The notes: generated by a model from the letters alone, not told the origin. Counted from the stretch's first letter, positions 6,551 through 17,054 are shown. The stretch is 64,000 nucleotides of DNA from Sphingomonas sp. (GCA_003248865.1 QFPK01000006.1:62001-126000); one strand, 5' to 3'. Numbers and translations: made by a program.

Positions 6551-8977
6551 ATGAACAATCTTTCCGTGCTCCCGCTGTTGCGATCGCTGTCGCGCCACAA
6601 GCTGTATGCCGCGCTGAACATCGGCGGGCTGGCGATGGGCATTGCCGTGTTTCTGGTGCTGTCGCTCTATGTCCGCTTCGAGACGAGTTTCGAGACCTGG
6701 CTGCCGCACCATGACGAGCTTTATGTGGTGCAGACGGAGTGGCGCATTCCCGACAGCACTGTTCAGGGGGCCTATCCCTATACCATGTCGGGCCTGCTGG
6801 AGCAGATGCGGGAGGATTTCCCGGACGTGGTCGGCACCCGCATCCGCGGCGGGGAGCGGGGCGGCAGCGTCATCCAGGACGGTGTCGCCGTGATGGAGGA
6901 TGTGGCGCAGGTTGATGCCGCCTTCTTTGAGGTTTTCGACCTGCCGATGCTGAGCGGCGCCGGCAAGGCACTGGCCGATCCCGCTGCCGCACTGATCAGC
7001 CGCGCCACCGCGCGCAAATATTTCGGCGGCGCCGACCCGATCGGCCGCACGCTGACGATCGCGGTGGACGAGCCGCTGCGATATCGCATCGCGGGTGTGT
7101 TCGAGGACCTGCCCGACAACACCGACCTGCAGGCTTCAATCCTGATCAATCTGCCCAAGACGCCGCCTGCGGCCAGCGCGGCCTATTGGTTCAACTGGGG
7201 CAGCACATCGCTCCGCACCTATCTTCGTTTCGCCACCCCCGATGAAGCTGGCGTGTTCCAGGAGAAGCTGCCGGCCTTCGTGGACCGGCGGGGACGGGAA
7301 AATCTGGGGTCCAAGCCGTCTGACCTGCTGGGGCTTTCGCTGCTGCCCCTCACCCGCGCCCATCTGGAGCCTGAGGGCCAGCAAAGCGCCAGCCGCAAGC
7401 TGACGGTGGCGGCGCTGGGGATCGTGGGGCTGCTGACGCTGCTGATCGCCATCGTGAATTATGTGAACCTCGCCACCGCCCGCGCCGGCCTTCGGGCGCG
7501 CGAAGTGGCGATGCGCAAGGTGCTGGGGGCGGACCGTGCCGCGCTGGTCCGCCAGTTCCTCGCAGAGGCGGTGCTGACGGTTTTCGTGGCGGCGCTGCTG
7601 GGCCTGATCCTCGCCGAACTTGGCCTGCCGCTGGTGAATGCGGCCGGAGGGCTGAGCCTGAGTCTGCCCTATGCGCTGGTGGTGCCGGGGCTGGTCGTGC
7701 TGGGGCTTGCAGTAGGGGTTGCGGCTGGCTTTTACCCGGCGCTGCTGCTGTCGCGTTTTCCGGCGGCTTCTGTGCTGGCATCGGCGCGGGCGCCGGGCGG
7801 CGGGCGGGCAGGCACGCGTGCCCGCGAGCTGCTGGTGGTGCTGCAATTCGGGCTGGCAATCGCCTTCATCATCGGCACGCTGGTGCTGGGGGCGCAGACC
7901 CGCCATGTCCGCTCGTCTGACGTCGGCTTCCGGCGTGACGGGCTGCTGGTGGTGCAATCCATGGCGGACAGCGGAATCAGCCCGGTGCAGGCACGGGAGC
8001 TGATCACGGCACTGCGCGCCCTGCCGGATGTCCAGGCGGTGGGCACCTCCGAAACCGCGGCCGGCGGCGGGGGCAGCAACAACACGGACAGTGTGGAACT
8101 TCCGGGGCGGCCAGGGTCTGGGCCCAGCCTGCGCCGCATGGCGGTGGGGCCGGGGTTTTTCGAGGCCTATCAGCCACGCCTGCTGGCAGGACGCCTGTTC
8201 GACGACGCCTATGGAGCTGACGATTCCCGCGGCTGGAGAGACCGCAAGGCCGCCCGCAACATCGTCATCAACCGCAAGGCGGTTGGAACGCTGGGCTTCG
8301 ACAGCCCGGAAGCGGCGATCGGCAAGACCGTCGGCGGACGGGAGCCGCTGAACATCATCGGCGTGATCGACGAGTTGCGCTTCTTCACGCCGCGCTTGCC
8401 GGACGACGCCACCTTCTACGTCCATTACCGCGACAATCCCGCGAGCCCCTTCGCCAGCATCCGCTATCGCGGCGACAGCCGCGCGATGGAAGCGAAGGTG
8501 GAGGCGTTGTGGAACCGCACCGTGCCGCAGGTGCCCTTCAACGCGCGCTCGGCTGAAAACCTGCTGTCGGAATTCTATGAAGCCGATGACCGTGCTGCCC
8601 GGTTGTTCGCGATCGGATCGGGGCTTGCCATGCTGATCGGCTGCATCGGGCTGTGGGGTCTGGCCTCGTTCAACACCCAGCGGCGGGTGAAGGAGATCGG
8701 CATCCGCAAGACGCTGGGGGCTTCGTCTGCCGATATCGTGAAGCTGCTGGTGGGGCAGTTCCTGCGCCCGGTGCTGATCGCCAATCTGGTCGCCTGGCCG
8801 CTGGCGTTCGTGGCGATGCGGGCCTGGCTGTCCGGATTTGACGACAGGGTTGCGCTGTCTCCGCTGTTCTTCGTGGCGGCCACGCTTCTTGCCATGCTGA
8901 TCGCGGTGCTGACGGTGCTGGCGCAATCGCTGCGCGCCAGTCGGGCCGCGCCATCCTGGGCGCTGCGGCATGAATAG
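6551..8977 (+). CDS. ABC permease with two FtsX/MacB domains
   Basis: 808-residue inner-membrane permease. A first transmembrane helix (about 20-42) is followed by a large MacB-type periplasmic domain, three helices from about residue 297 onward, a second periplasmic domain starting near residue 455, and a closing three-helix FtsX bundle (about 690-800). The conserved EVAMRKVLGA and EIGIRKTLGA segments mark the coupling sites for the ATPase. This duplicated architecture is known from MacB-like orphan permeases. The ATG at 6551 has TGAGGAG upstream; an in-frame extension to 6467 only re-reads the ATPase gene. The exported substrate is unknown. Confidence 0.88.
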   Translation: MNNLSVLPLLRSLSRHKLYAALNIGGLAMGIAVFLVLSLYVRFETSFETWLPHHDELYVVQTEWRIPDSTVQGAYPYTMSGLLEQMREDFPDVVGTRIRGGERGGSVIQDGVAVMEDVAQVDAAFFEVFDLPMLSGAGKALADPAAALISRATARKYFGGADPIGRTLTIAVDEPLRYRIAGVFEDLPDNTDLQASILINLPKTPPAASAAYWFNWGSTSLRTYLRFATPDEAGVFQEKLPAFVDRRGRENLGSKPSDLLGLSLLPLTRAHLEPEGQQSASRKLTVAALGIVGLLTLLIAIVNYVNLATARAGLRAREVAMRKVLGADRAALVRQFLAEAVLTVFVAALLGLILAELGLPLVNAAGGLSLSLPYALVVPGLVVLGLAVGVAAGFYPALLLSRFPAASVLASARAPGGGRAGTRARELLVVLQFGLAIAFIIGTLVLGAQTRHVRSSDVGFRRDGLLVVQSMADSGISPVQARELITALRALPDVQAVGTSETAAGGGGSNNTDSVELPGRPGSGPSLRRMAVGPGFFEAYQPRLLAGRLFDDAYGADDSRGWRDRKAARNIVINRKAVGTLGFDSPEAAIGKTVGGREPLNIIGVIDELRFFTPRLPDDATFYVHYRDNPASPFASIRYRGDSRAMEAKVEALWNRTVPQVPFNARSAENLLSEFYEADDRAARLFAIGSGLAMLIGCIGLWGLASFNTQRRVKEIGIRKTLGASSADIVKLLVGQFLRPVLIANLVAWPLAFVAMRAWLSGFDDRVALSPLFFVAATLLAMLIAVLTVLAQSLRASRAAPSWALRHE

Positions 8978-10211
8978 GCTGGCCGCACTGGCGGTCGGCC
9001 TGCTGCTGGCGGCGCCGGCGTCGGCCGAAACGCTGGCTGATGCGATTGCGAAGGCCTATGCCCAGAACCCGGCGCTTGCGGCTGCGCGGGCCCGGCAGGA
9101 AGCGGCCGCCGAAGCACCGGCGCAGGCGCGGGCGGCCGGGCTGCCGACTGCATCCGTGGAGGGCGGGGCGGCTTACGACAATCAGGGGTACGGCAAGACG
9201 GCGTCCGCTGCGGTAAGCGCTGCCTTGCCGGTGTGGACCGGCGGGCGGGTGCCGGCCGCCGTGCGGGCAGCTAATGCCGATGTGGAGGCGGGTGCTTTGG
9301 CGCTGCGGGATGCCGAGGCCGCGCTGCTGGAGGATGTGGTGTCGGCCTATGCCGACCTGCTGTACCAGCAACAGGCCGTGGAGGTGGCGCGTGTCGGCAT
9401 CGCCCGGCTTGAGCGGCAGTTGGCCGAGGCGCAGTCGCGCTTCAATCTGGGGCAGGCGACGCGGACCGATGTCGCCCAGCTGGATGCCCAGCGCGCCAGC
9501 GTGGTGGCGGCGCTGGCCGACGCCGAAGGGGCGCTCGCTTCGGCGGCGGCGCGCTACAATGCCATCGTGGGGGAGCCGTCGGGCGTGCTGAGCCCTGAGG
9601 TGCCGCTGCCTGCGGGCTTGCCCGAAACGCTGGCCGAGGCGCGTGGTGCGGCGGACTCCGCCAATCCGCTGCTGCTTCGCCAGCAGAAACTGGTGGAAGC
9701 GGCTGATGCGCGGGTCAGCCGCGAGCGGGCCGAGCGGGCGCCGATGCTCGATCTTGGCGGCAGCTATGGCCGGGGCAATGTGCTGGAGCGCGGGCAGGCA
9801 GGGTATGAGGCGGCGACGGCGGGTGTGACGCTGCGGCTGCCGCTGTTCACCGGCGGGTTGGTCGAATCCCGGGTGCGGCAGGCGCGGGCGCTTTGGCGGG
9901 CGGAGCAGCTGGAGGCCGACGCGGTTGGGCGCGATGCCCGGCGCGGGGCGGATTCGGCCTGGGCCCAGTTGCTCGCGGCCCGCAACGGGCTGCAGGCGAA
10001 CAGGCTGGGGCTGGAGGCGGCGGATCTCGCCTTACGCGGCGTGCGGTCGGAATATGGCTTCGGGCTGCGCACAACACTCGATATTCTGGTGGCAGACCAG
10101 AGCTATACGGCGGCCCAGCTGGCCGTGGCGCGCAGCCAGCGCGACCTGCTGATGGCGCAGGCGGCTCTGCTACGCATCGTCGGGCGGCTGACCGTGGCGA
10201 GCTACGGTTAA
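8970..10211 (+). CDS. TolC-family outer-membrane channel protein
   Basis: 413 residues with a signal peptide (MNRLAALAVGLLLAAPASA) and two repeats of the outer-membrane efflux protein domain (about 25-205 and 210-405), rich in Ala, Gln and Arg coiled-coil helices. The family hallmarks NPALAAARARQEAA and SRFNLGQATRTDVAQLDAQ are visible. It overlaps the permease gene by 8 bases and completes a tripartite exporter. It is shorter than the second TolC homologue encoded at 41414-42811. Confidence 0.88.
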   Translation: MNRLAALAVGLLLAAPASAETLADAIAKAYAQNPALAAARARQEAAAEAPAQARAAGLPTASVEGGAAYDNQGYGKTASAAVSAALPVWTGGRVPAAVRAANADVEAGALALRDAEAALLEDVVSAYADLLYQQQAVEVARVGIARLERQLAEAQSRFNLGQATRTDVAQLDAQRASVVAALADAEGALASAAARYNAIVGEPSGVLSPEVPLPAGLPETLAEARGAADSANPLLLRQQKLVEAADARVSRERAERAPMLDLGGSYGRGNVLERGQAGYEAATAGVTLRLPLFTGGLVESRVRQARALWRAEQLEADAVGRDARRGADSAWAQLLAARNGLQANRLGLEAADLALRGVRSEYGFGLRTTLDILVADQSYTAAQLAVARSQRDLLMAQAALLRIVGRLTVASYG

Positions 10212-10240
10212 GATGAGGCTTTGTCGCTGGTCTGGGAGGT

Positions 10241-10317
10241 TGGTGGGCCCGGCAGGACTCGAACCCGCAACCAAGCCGTTATGAGCGGCCAGCTCTAACC
10301 AATTGAGCTACAGGCCC
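10241..10317 (-). tRNA. tRNA-Ile (anticodon CAT, Ile2 type)
   Basis: Cloverleaf on the minus strand with a 7-bp acceptor stem (GGGCCTG/CGGGCCC), encoded CCA, D-arm AGCTCAATTGGTTAGAGCT and T-loop GGTTCGAGTCC. The anticodon loop is CTCATAA. The CUCAUAA loop followed by CGGCTTGGT matches the isoleucine tRNA whose CAU is converted to lysidine by TilS, rather than initiator or elongator methionine tRNA. The assignment is by similarity to E. coli ileX and should be confirmed with a tRNA scanner. Confidence 0.9.
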
Positions 10318-10371
10318 CACCGTGGGTGACGCCGATAGCGGCCCGGTGCGGGAATGAAAAGCGGGATGGGC

Positions 10372-11031
10372 TTAAAGCGGCTTGGGGCCGGGCTTTTCGG
10401 CGATTGCCGTGCGGGCGGCCCACGCGGCCCAGCCCGAGGCGAGGCCGGGCGCCGCGGCGAGGGCTGCCAGTTCGGCCCTGTCCGGCGGGGACCGGTATGA
10501 GGCGGTCGCGACTTGCGCGATGGAGAGGCTGCCGGCCGGGCGGTGTGCGAGGATGATGTCGTCTCCGGCGGCCATCAGCCCTTCTTCGAGGACGCGGAGA
10601 TACCAGCCGCAGCGCCCGGTCTTCACCATCGCCTTCACCATGCGGGGATCATCGAACCAGCGCGAGAAGGTGGCGCAGGGTTGGCGCGGCTGGCAGGCCT
10701 CCACCAGCGCGGTGCCGATGCGGAACCGGTCCCCGATGTGGGTGGTCTGTTCGTCGAGGCCTTCGATCAGCAGGTTTTCACCGAAGGCGCCGGGGACGAG
10801 CCGGGCGACGTGTTGCGGGTGATCGGCGGCCCAGAGCGGGTAATTGGCGGCCGGATAGGCATAGACTGCCTTTTCGGGGCCGCCATGGACCCTGGTGTTG
10901 GCCACTTCATCGCCCTCCAGTCCAAGGGCGTGGGCATGGACCGGGCCCTGGCGCGGATCCTTGCCATAGGCCGTGACATGGCCGCCGATATCGCGGGCCT
11001 TGCCGGTGCGGAGCTGCAGGAGGCGAGGCAT
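10372..11031 (-). CDS. MOSC domain protein, YiiM-like
   Basis: 219-residue MOSC-domain protein. The conserved Cys in VEACQPRQPCATF, the GDRFRIGTALVE strand and the C-terminal three-helix extension of the YiiM subfamily (MVKTGRCGWYLRVLEEG) are all present, and the length is close to the E. coli protein. YiiM-type proteins use molybdenum cofactor and detoxify N-hydroxylated bases and related compounds. I chose the ATG at 11031, preceded by GAGAGGG. The frame stays open far upstream, but that part overlaps the divergent MAPEG gene and has no family similarity. Confidence 0.85.
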   Translation of the reverse strand: MPRLLQLRTGKARDIGGHVTAYGKDPRQGPVHAHALGLEGDEVANTRVHGGPEKAVYAYPAANYPLWAADHPQHVARLVPGAFGENLLIEGLDEQTTHIGDRFRIGTALVEACQPRQPCATFSRWFDDPRMVKAMVKTGRCGWYLRVLEEGLMAAGDDIILAHRPAGSLSIAQVATASYRSPPDRAELAALAAAPGLASGWAAWAARTAIAEKPGPKPL

Positions 11032-11108
11032 CACCCTCTCTAACCCATGCGCTTGCAGCGGGCCAGCGGCGGGCGCAGGTTGTGGAGGGAGAGACGAGGG
11101 AGGATGGG

Positions 11109-11546
11109 ATGAGCGAACTGACGGCTGCCGCGCAATCGATGCTGCACGCCATATTGGCGATGGGGCTGCTGACGCTGCTGATGTTCCTGTGGATGTATGC
11201 GACGCGGCTTCCGGCGTTTTCGAAGGCGAAGCTGGACCCGCAGGAGGCGATGCATCCCGGCAGCTATCACGAACGCATCCCGAGCGAGGTGCGGCGGGTG
11301 GCGGACAATTACAACCATCTGTTCGAGGCGCCGACGCTGTTCTACGCCACGGTGCTGGCGGTCGTGCTGCTGGGGCTGGCGGATGGTGGGCATGTGATTG
11401 CCGCCTGGGCCTTCGTGTTGCTGCGGGTTGTGCATTCCATTGTGCAGGCAACAGTGAACAGGGTGGTTGTGCGGTTTGCGCTGTTCGCGCTGAGCTGGGT
11501 GGCACTGGGTACGATGATCGTGCGGGCAGCGCTGGCCAGTTTCTGA
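11109..11546 (+). CDS. MAPEG-family membrane protein
   Basis: 145 residues, four predicted helices (about 11-33, 70-90, 93-115, 120-142). The family pattern is seen in RRVADNYNHLFEAPTLFYA and HSIVQATVNRVVVRF, which carry the conserved Asn, Glu and Arg of membrane-associated eicosanoid and glutathione metabolism proteins. The bacterial members' substrates are mostly unknown. The start ATG lies 5 bases after a GGGAGG site. It is divergent from the MOSC gene. Confidence 0.85.
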   Translation: MSELTAAAQSMLHAILAMGLLTLLMFLWMYATRLPAFSKAKLDPQEAMHPGSYHERIPSEVRRVADNYNHLFEAPTLFYATVLAVVLLGLADGGHVIAAWAFVLLRVVHSIVQATVNRVVVRFALFALSWVALGTMIVRAALASF

Positions 11547-11635
11547 ACGAGTGGCAAAGGTTAACGACAAGGTGGAGTGTCGGTTTTCTTTACGTTTTGA
11601 TGATGGTGCATGAACTCGCTCGAGTTTGCTGCAAT

Positions 11636-11650
11636 TGGCATGAAATATGC
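11636..11650 (+). promoter_or_regulatory. Sigma-54 (RpoN) type promoter of the PEP-CTERM gene
   Basis: TGGCATGAAATATGC: GG at 11637-11638 and GC at 11649-11650, exactly 10 bases apart, matching the -24/-12 consensus TGGCACG-N4-TTGC at 9 of 11 fixed positions. Transcription would start near 11661, about 40 bases before the ATG at 11702. An inverted repeat AACTCG-CT-CGAGTT lies just upstream at 11613-11626. RpoN control of PEP-CTERM genes is known in other proteobacteria. Confidence 0.65.
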
Positions 11651-11701
11651 AACTCAATAAATCTGGGCGGATGGGCCCTGGTGTTTGTTGAGGGAAAAAT
11701 C

Positions 11702-12343
11702 ATGATGAAATCTATCCTTGGGGTAGCTGCCCTGGCGCTGGTCGGCGCGCCGGCGAGTGCAGCTGCATTGATCTCCTTTGATGCTGGCCTGGCTACGCCG
11801 TCTGCCGGGTACACCGTGATCGACACATTCGATGATTTGAGCGGTGTGACCATCAACTACGGCAGTGTGCTGATCAAGACGCCGCCGGCTGATGTCAATG
11901 GCGCCCCGCCGGCCAATTCGGTTCCGGCTGGCACCAGCTATCTGTCTGTGCTGGGCGGCGGCAGTGCCACGATCAACTTCGCGGCCGGCACAACCGCGTT
12001 CCAGTTCGATTGGGGTTCGATCGACAGCTACAACACGCTGACGGTGGTGAGCAGCACGGGCAGCTATGTGTTCGTTCCGGGCACGGCCAGCTTTCCGAAC
12101 GCCGCCAACGGCGATCAGCATGCCGTCGGGACCAACGGCCGTGTGACGGTGTGGGGCAGCGCGCCCGGCGAGACCTTCTCGTCGATCACTCTGACCTCCT
12201 CGAGCAATTCGTTCGAGATCGACAATCTGGCGACGGCTGCTGTGCCGGAGCCGGCCACCTGGGCGATGCTGATCACCGGCTTCGGTCTGGTGGGCTTTGC
12301 AGCCCGCCGCCGCGAGCGGCGCATGGCGCGCGCAATCGCCTGA
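11702..12343 (+). CDS. PEP-CTERM (PEPxxWA) exported protein
   Basis: 213 residues. A signal peptide (MMKSILGVAALALVGAPASA) starts the protein. The mature part is rich in Ser, Thr, Gly and Asn and resembles the beta-rich folds of other PEP-CTERM proteins. The C-terminus has the full sorting signal: VPEPATWAMLI, a hydrophobic helix, then an Arg-rich tail (AARRRERR). Exosortase would cleave here and leave the protein at the cell surface or in the extracellular matrix. GAGGG lies 8 bases before the ATG. A sigma-54-type promoter precedes the gene and an intrinsic terminator follows it, so it is probably monocistronic. The exosortase gene is not in this window. Confidence 0.9.
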   Translation: MMKSILGVAALALVGAPASAAALISFDAGLATPSAGYTVIDTFDDLSGVTINYGSVLIKTPPADVNGAPPANSVPAGTSYLSVLGGGSATINFAAGTTAFQFDWGSIDSYNTLTVVSSTGSYVFVPGTASFPNAANGDQHAVGTNGRVTVWGSAPGETFSSITLTSSSNSFEIDNLATAAVPEPATWAMLITGFGLVGFAARRRERRMARAIA

Positions 12344-12369
12344 GATACGCCTCAGGGTTGCGGGGGAAG

Positions 12370-12399
12370 GGGCGGTGGCCGGAAGGCCGCCGCCCTTTT
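12370..12399 (+). terminator. Rho-independent terminator after the PEP-CTERM gene
   Basis: Stem GGGCGGTGGCC (12370-12380) / GGCCGCCGCCC (12385-12395), 11 pairs with one G-T, tetraloop GGAA, followed by TTTT. It lies 27 bases after the PEP-CTERM stop codon and just ahead of the convergent purL. Confidence 0.85.
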
Positions 12400-12410
12400 C
12401 CGTTTCAGGG

Positions 12411-14585
<2,175 letters not shown>

Positions 14586-14629
14586 GGCGCCGCGCTTAGC
14601 GGAGCGCGCGCCAAGAGTCATCCGGTGGG

Positions 14630-14658
14630 TTGTGCCGGATTTGTGTTCCTGTTATGTT
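14630..14658 (+). promoter_or_regulatory. Possible promoter of the VOC gene, overlapped by the LexA-type box
   Basis: TTGTGC (14630-14635), 17-base spacer, TATGTT (14653-14658), giving a start site near 14665, about 22 bases before the VOC ATG. The -10 element lies inside the LexA-type box, the usual geometry for repression. Confidence 0.4.
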
Positions 14659-14659
14659 C
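14645..14659. promoter_or_regulatory. LexA-type SOS box upstream of the VOC gene
   Basis: GTTCCTGTTATGTTC fits the alphaproteobacterial LexA operator GTTC-N7-GTTC. It is identical over all 15 bases to the box at the Y-family polymerase start (18398-18412, opposite strand). It lies 27 bases before the VOC ATG and 59 bases from the divergent purL ATG. Confidence 0.7.
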
Positions 14660-14686
14660 TGTGACGATGGGATGAGGGAGAAGATA

Positions 14687-15142
14687 ATGACCGTGCGCAA
14701 TCCGCCTGAGGGCTATGCGGGCGTGACGCCCTATCTGACGGTGGCCGATGCCGATGCCGCCATCGACTGGTATCAGAAAGCGCTGGGCGCCGAGCTGAAG
14801 TATCGCATGGAATGGAACGGCAAGGTCGGCCATGCAGAACTGGCGATCGGTGGCGGGCATTTCATGCTGGCCGATGAGTTCCCCGACATGGACATGATGG
14901 GGCCGGGAAGCCGGGGCGGCACCACGGTGGGGCTGCTGGTCTATGTGCCGGACGTGGATCTGGCGCATCATCGGGCGTTGGCGGAAGGGGCGAAGGAACT
15001 GCACCCGCTGGACAACAAGCCCTGGGGGGACCGCAGCGCCCAGATCGTGGACCCGTTCGGGCACCGCTGGACGCTGGCGACCCATGTGGAGGATGTCTCC
15101 AACGCGGAGATCGACGCGCGGATGGCGAAGATGGCGGGCTGA
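14687..15142 (+). CDS. VOC/glyoxalase-like family protein
   Basis: 151 residues in the PhnB/glyoxalase-bleomycin-resistance fold: paired beta-alpha-beta-beta-beta modules with VTPYLTVADADAAIDWYQKAL at the start and DPFGHRWTLATHVEDVS at the end. Members bind a metal and act as isomerases, dioxygenases or drug-binding proteins; the substrate cannot be told from sequence. The start follows GAGGGAGA. The gene is preceded by a LexA-type box, so it may be induced by DNA damage. Confidence 0.85.
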   Translation: MTVRNPPEGYAGVTPYLTVADADAAIDWYQKALGAELKYRMEWNGKVGHAELAIGGGHFMLADEFPDMDMMGPGSRGGTTVGLLVYVPDVDLAHHRALAEGAKELHPLDNKPWGDRSAQIVDPFGHRWTLATHVEDVSNAEIDARMAKMAG

Positions 15143-15149
15143 ACGCTGG

Positions 15150-15998
15150 TCAGGCGACGCGGGCGTCGATCCAGCTGACAATGTCGGCCATCACCTGGTC
15201 CTTACCGAGGTCGTTCAGGAGGTCGTGGAAATGGCCTTCGTAGAGCTTCAGCGTCTTGTCGGTGGAGCCGGCGGTGTCGAAGAACAGCTGGCTGCCGTCT
15301 GGCCGGGTGGTGTGATCCGACGTGCCGTGCAGGATGAAGACGGGGAGGGTGATGCTGCCGAACTCCCGCTCGAGCCGTTCGCCTGCGCGGGCGAGAGCGG
15401 CGACGGTGGCGACGGGCTGGGCTTCGCCCTTGATCAGCGGATCGGCATACATGGCGGCGACCGCGGCGGGATCGCGCGAGAAATCATCGAACTTCAGTTT
15501 CAGCACACCGGCGTGCGGGGTGACATGGCTGAGACCCTTCATCAGCGTGAGGGCGATATCCGGGGCGAACACGTGCAGCGCGAAGCTTTCGCAGATGAGC
15601 CCGGCGAGTTCCGGCTGATTGTCCAGCGTGTAGGTGCAGGAGACCACGCCGCCCGCGCTGTGGCCGAGAAGGTAGAGGGGCAGGCCGAGATATTGCGCCT
15701 TGGCGTGGCGGATGAGGGTGGCGAGGTCGGCGACATAGTCGTCGATGGACTCGGCGTAGAAACGCTCGCCCTCTGACCTGCCGCGACCTCGCAGATCGAG
15801 CGCGAATACGGCGAAGCCGGCTTTGGCCAGTTCGGCGCCCGCCCACAGATACTGGCCGCTGTGCGAATTGACCCCGTGGCAGATGGCGATCACCGCGCGC
15901 GGGGACTTTGCCGGTTTCCAGTTGCGGGTGAACAGCTTCAGGCCCGAGGGGCCATCCAGAAAGGCTTCCGTGGGGTCTGGGGCAGTCGGCTGGGTCAT
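15150..15998 (-). CDS. Alpha/beta hydrolase, monoacylglycerol-lipase-like
   Basis: 282-residue serine hydrolase. The nucleophile elbow is GHSAGG, the oxyanion region HGVNSHSGQY lies about 75 residues earlier, and the acid and base are in LHGTSDHTTRPDGS and YEGHFHDLLND. The overall pattern fits the Hydrolase_4 / lysophospholipase group. No signal peptide is seen, so it is likely cytoplasmic. It is convergent with the VOC gene, 7 bases between stop codons. Confidence 0.85.
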   Translation of the reverse strand: MTQPTAPDPTEAFLDGPSGLKLFTRNWKPAKSPRAVIAICHGVNSHSGQYLWAGAELAKAGFAVFALDLRGRGRSEGERFYAESIDDYVADLATLIRHAKAQYLGLPLYLLGHSAGGVVSCTYTLDNQPELAGLICESFALHVFAPDIALTLMKGLSHVTPHAGVLKLKFDDFSRDPAAVAAMYADPLIKGEAQPVATVAALARAGERLEREFGSITLPVFILHGTSDHTTRPDGSQLFFDTAGSTDKTLKLYEGHFHDLLNDLGKDQVMADIVSWIDARVA

Positions 15999-16145
15999 CG
16001 GGCGCCTCGATCCATGCGGGGATTTCGAGGCAGCATGGCGTGATTCGGGTGTGCTTCCAATTCATCCGAAGGGGTTAGCGGGGGTTGATTGCGGATGAGG
16101 CCGGAACCGGGGAGACTTGGTTTCGGCGCGAAGCGCTTTAGAGGG

Positions 16146-17054
16146 TCATCGGGCGACGCCCACCAGCACTGTGGCGGTGTAGCCGTCTGTGGTGTTGCCG
16201 GACATGGTGAGCGTCTGCTGCTCCATTTGCGCCGCGCTGTTGTCCCCGAACACATTGTCGGAGCTGATGCTGGTGCGGTTGAAGCGGGCGAGACTGCTGC
16301 TGTAGCCCGAGGCATTGGTGTAGACATCGGTGCATACGGCCGCCGGGATCGCCATCTGTGAGGTGAGTACCGCATATCCGCCGTTGGTCGCCGTGGATGT
16401 GCTGGAAAACACTTCGAAATGGATGTGCGGATAGCGGCCTTCATAGCAGCCGGGCACGATGGTGGTGAATGTGACCTGGCCGTTGGCATCGGTGACCTGC
16501 ACGCCACGCAGCCAGCTTTCGGTCGGCACGTCGTACAGCGAATATTGGCCGATGCGGTCGCAGTGCCAGACGTAGACCGGGTAGCCCTCCAGCGCGGCGC
16601 AGGCAGCGTTCACGTTGACGACGGTGATGGTGAGCCGGATCGGTACGCCCGGGGCCGCCGTGGTGGAACTGCCGACGAAGCTGGTGCGGATGTCCGAGCG
16701 GATCACGCCGCTTTGGGTGAGGACATTGGAGGTGAGGCCCGGCGCGGTGTTGCGGCCGTCGGCCGGGTAGGGGCCCATGGTTTCGCTGCTGTTGACGATG
16801 CAGGTGCCGGTGGGGGTCGGCGTGGGAGTTGGTGTCGGGGTTGGCGTTGGTGTCGGCGTGGGGGTTGGTGTGGGTGTCGGGGTTGTTGTTGTCGTGCTGC
16901 TTGAGGTTCCGCTGCTGCCCGAGCTGCAGCCGGCGAGGATGCTGGCCGAAGCCGATGTGGCGAGAAGGGCCATGAGGTCGCGGCGGCCCAGGCGGTGGAT
17001 CGCCTCGGCATCGCGCTGGAGGTGGGAGGGGCGGCGTTTGAGCGTGTCCGGCAT
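16146..17054 (-). CDS. Exported intradiol ring-cleavage dioxygenase-like lipoprotein
   Basis: 302 residues. The N-terminus has an arginine-containing leader (RRDLMALLATSASAS) and lipobox LAGC. A low-complexity Ser/Thr and Pro-Thr linker (about 46-82) leads to an intradiol dioxygenase fold starting ETMGPYPADG. The four iron ligands can be placed: Tyr in GQYSLYD and Tyr-His-x-His in GRYPHIHF. Family members cleave catechol-type rings with Fe(III). Secreted versions exist in bacteria and fungi, with poorly known substrates. The linker places the catalytic domain away from the membrane anchor. Confidence 0.8.
   Translation of the reverse strand: MPDTLKRRPSHLQRDAEAIHRLGRRDLMALLATSASASILAGCSSGSSGTSSSTTTTTPTPTPTPTPTPTPTPTPTPTPTPTGTCIVNSSETMGPYPADGRNTAPGLTSNVLTQSGVIRSDIRTSFVGSSTTAAPGVPIRLTITVVNVNAACAALEGYPVYVWHCDRIGQYSLYDVPTESWLRGVQVTDANGQVTFTTIVPGCYEGRYPHIHFEVFSSTSTATNGGYAVLTSQMAIPAAVCTDVYTNASGYSSSLARFNRTSISSDNVFGDNSAAQMEQQTLTMSGNTTDGYTATVLVGVAR
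16807..16890 (-). repeat. Hexanucleotide repeat tract coding for a (Pro-Thr)n linker
   Basis: Degenerate tandem hexamers (GGTGTC / GGCGTC variants on the plus strand) encode about 15 alternating Pro-Thr pairs. The units are multiples of three, so length changes would alter linker length without a frameshift. Confidence 0.85.

Noticed and set aside
10973..11701. Long in-frame extension upstream of the PEP-CTERM gene
   Set aside because: It runs through the MAPEG and MOSC genes in another frame, has no protein similarity, and the signal peptide begins at 11702.
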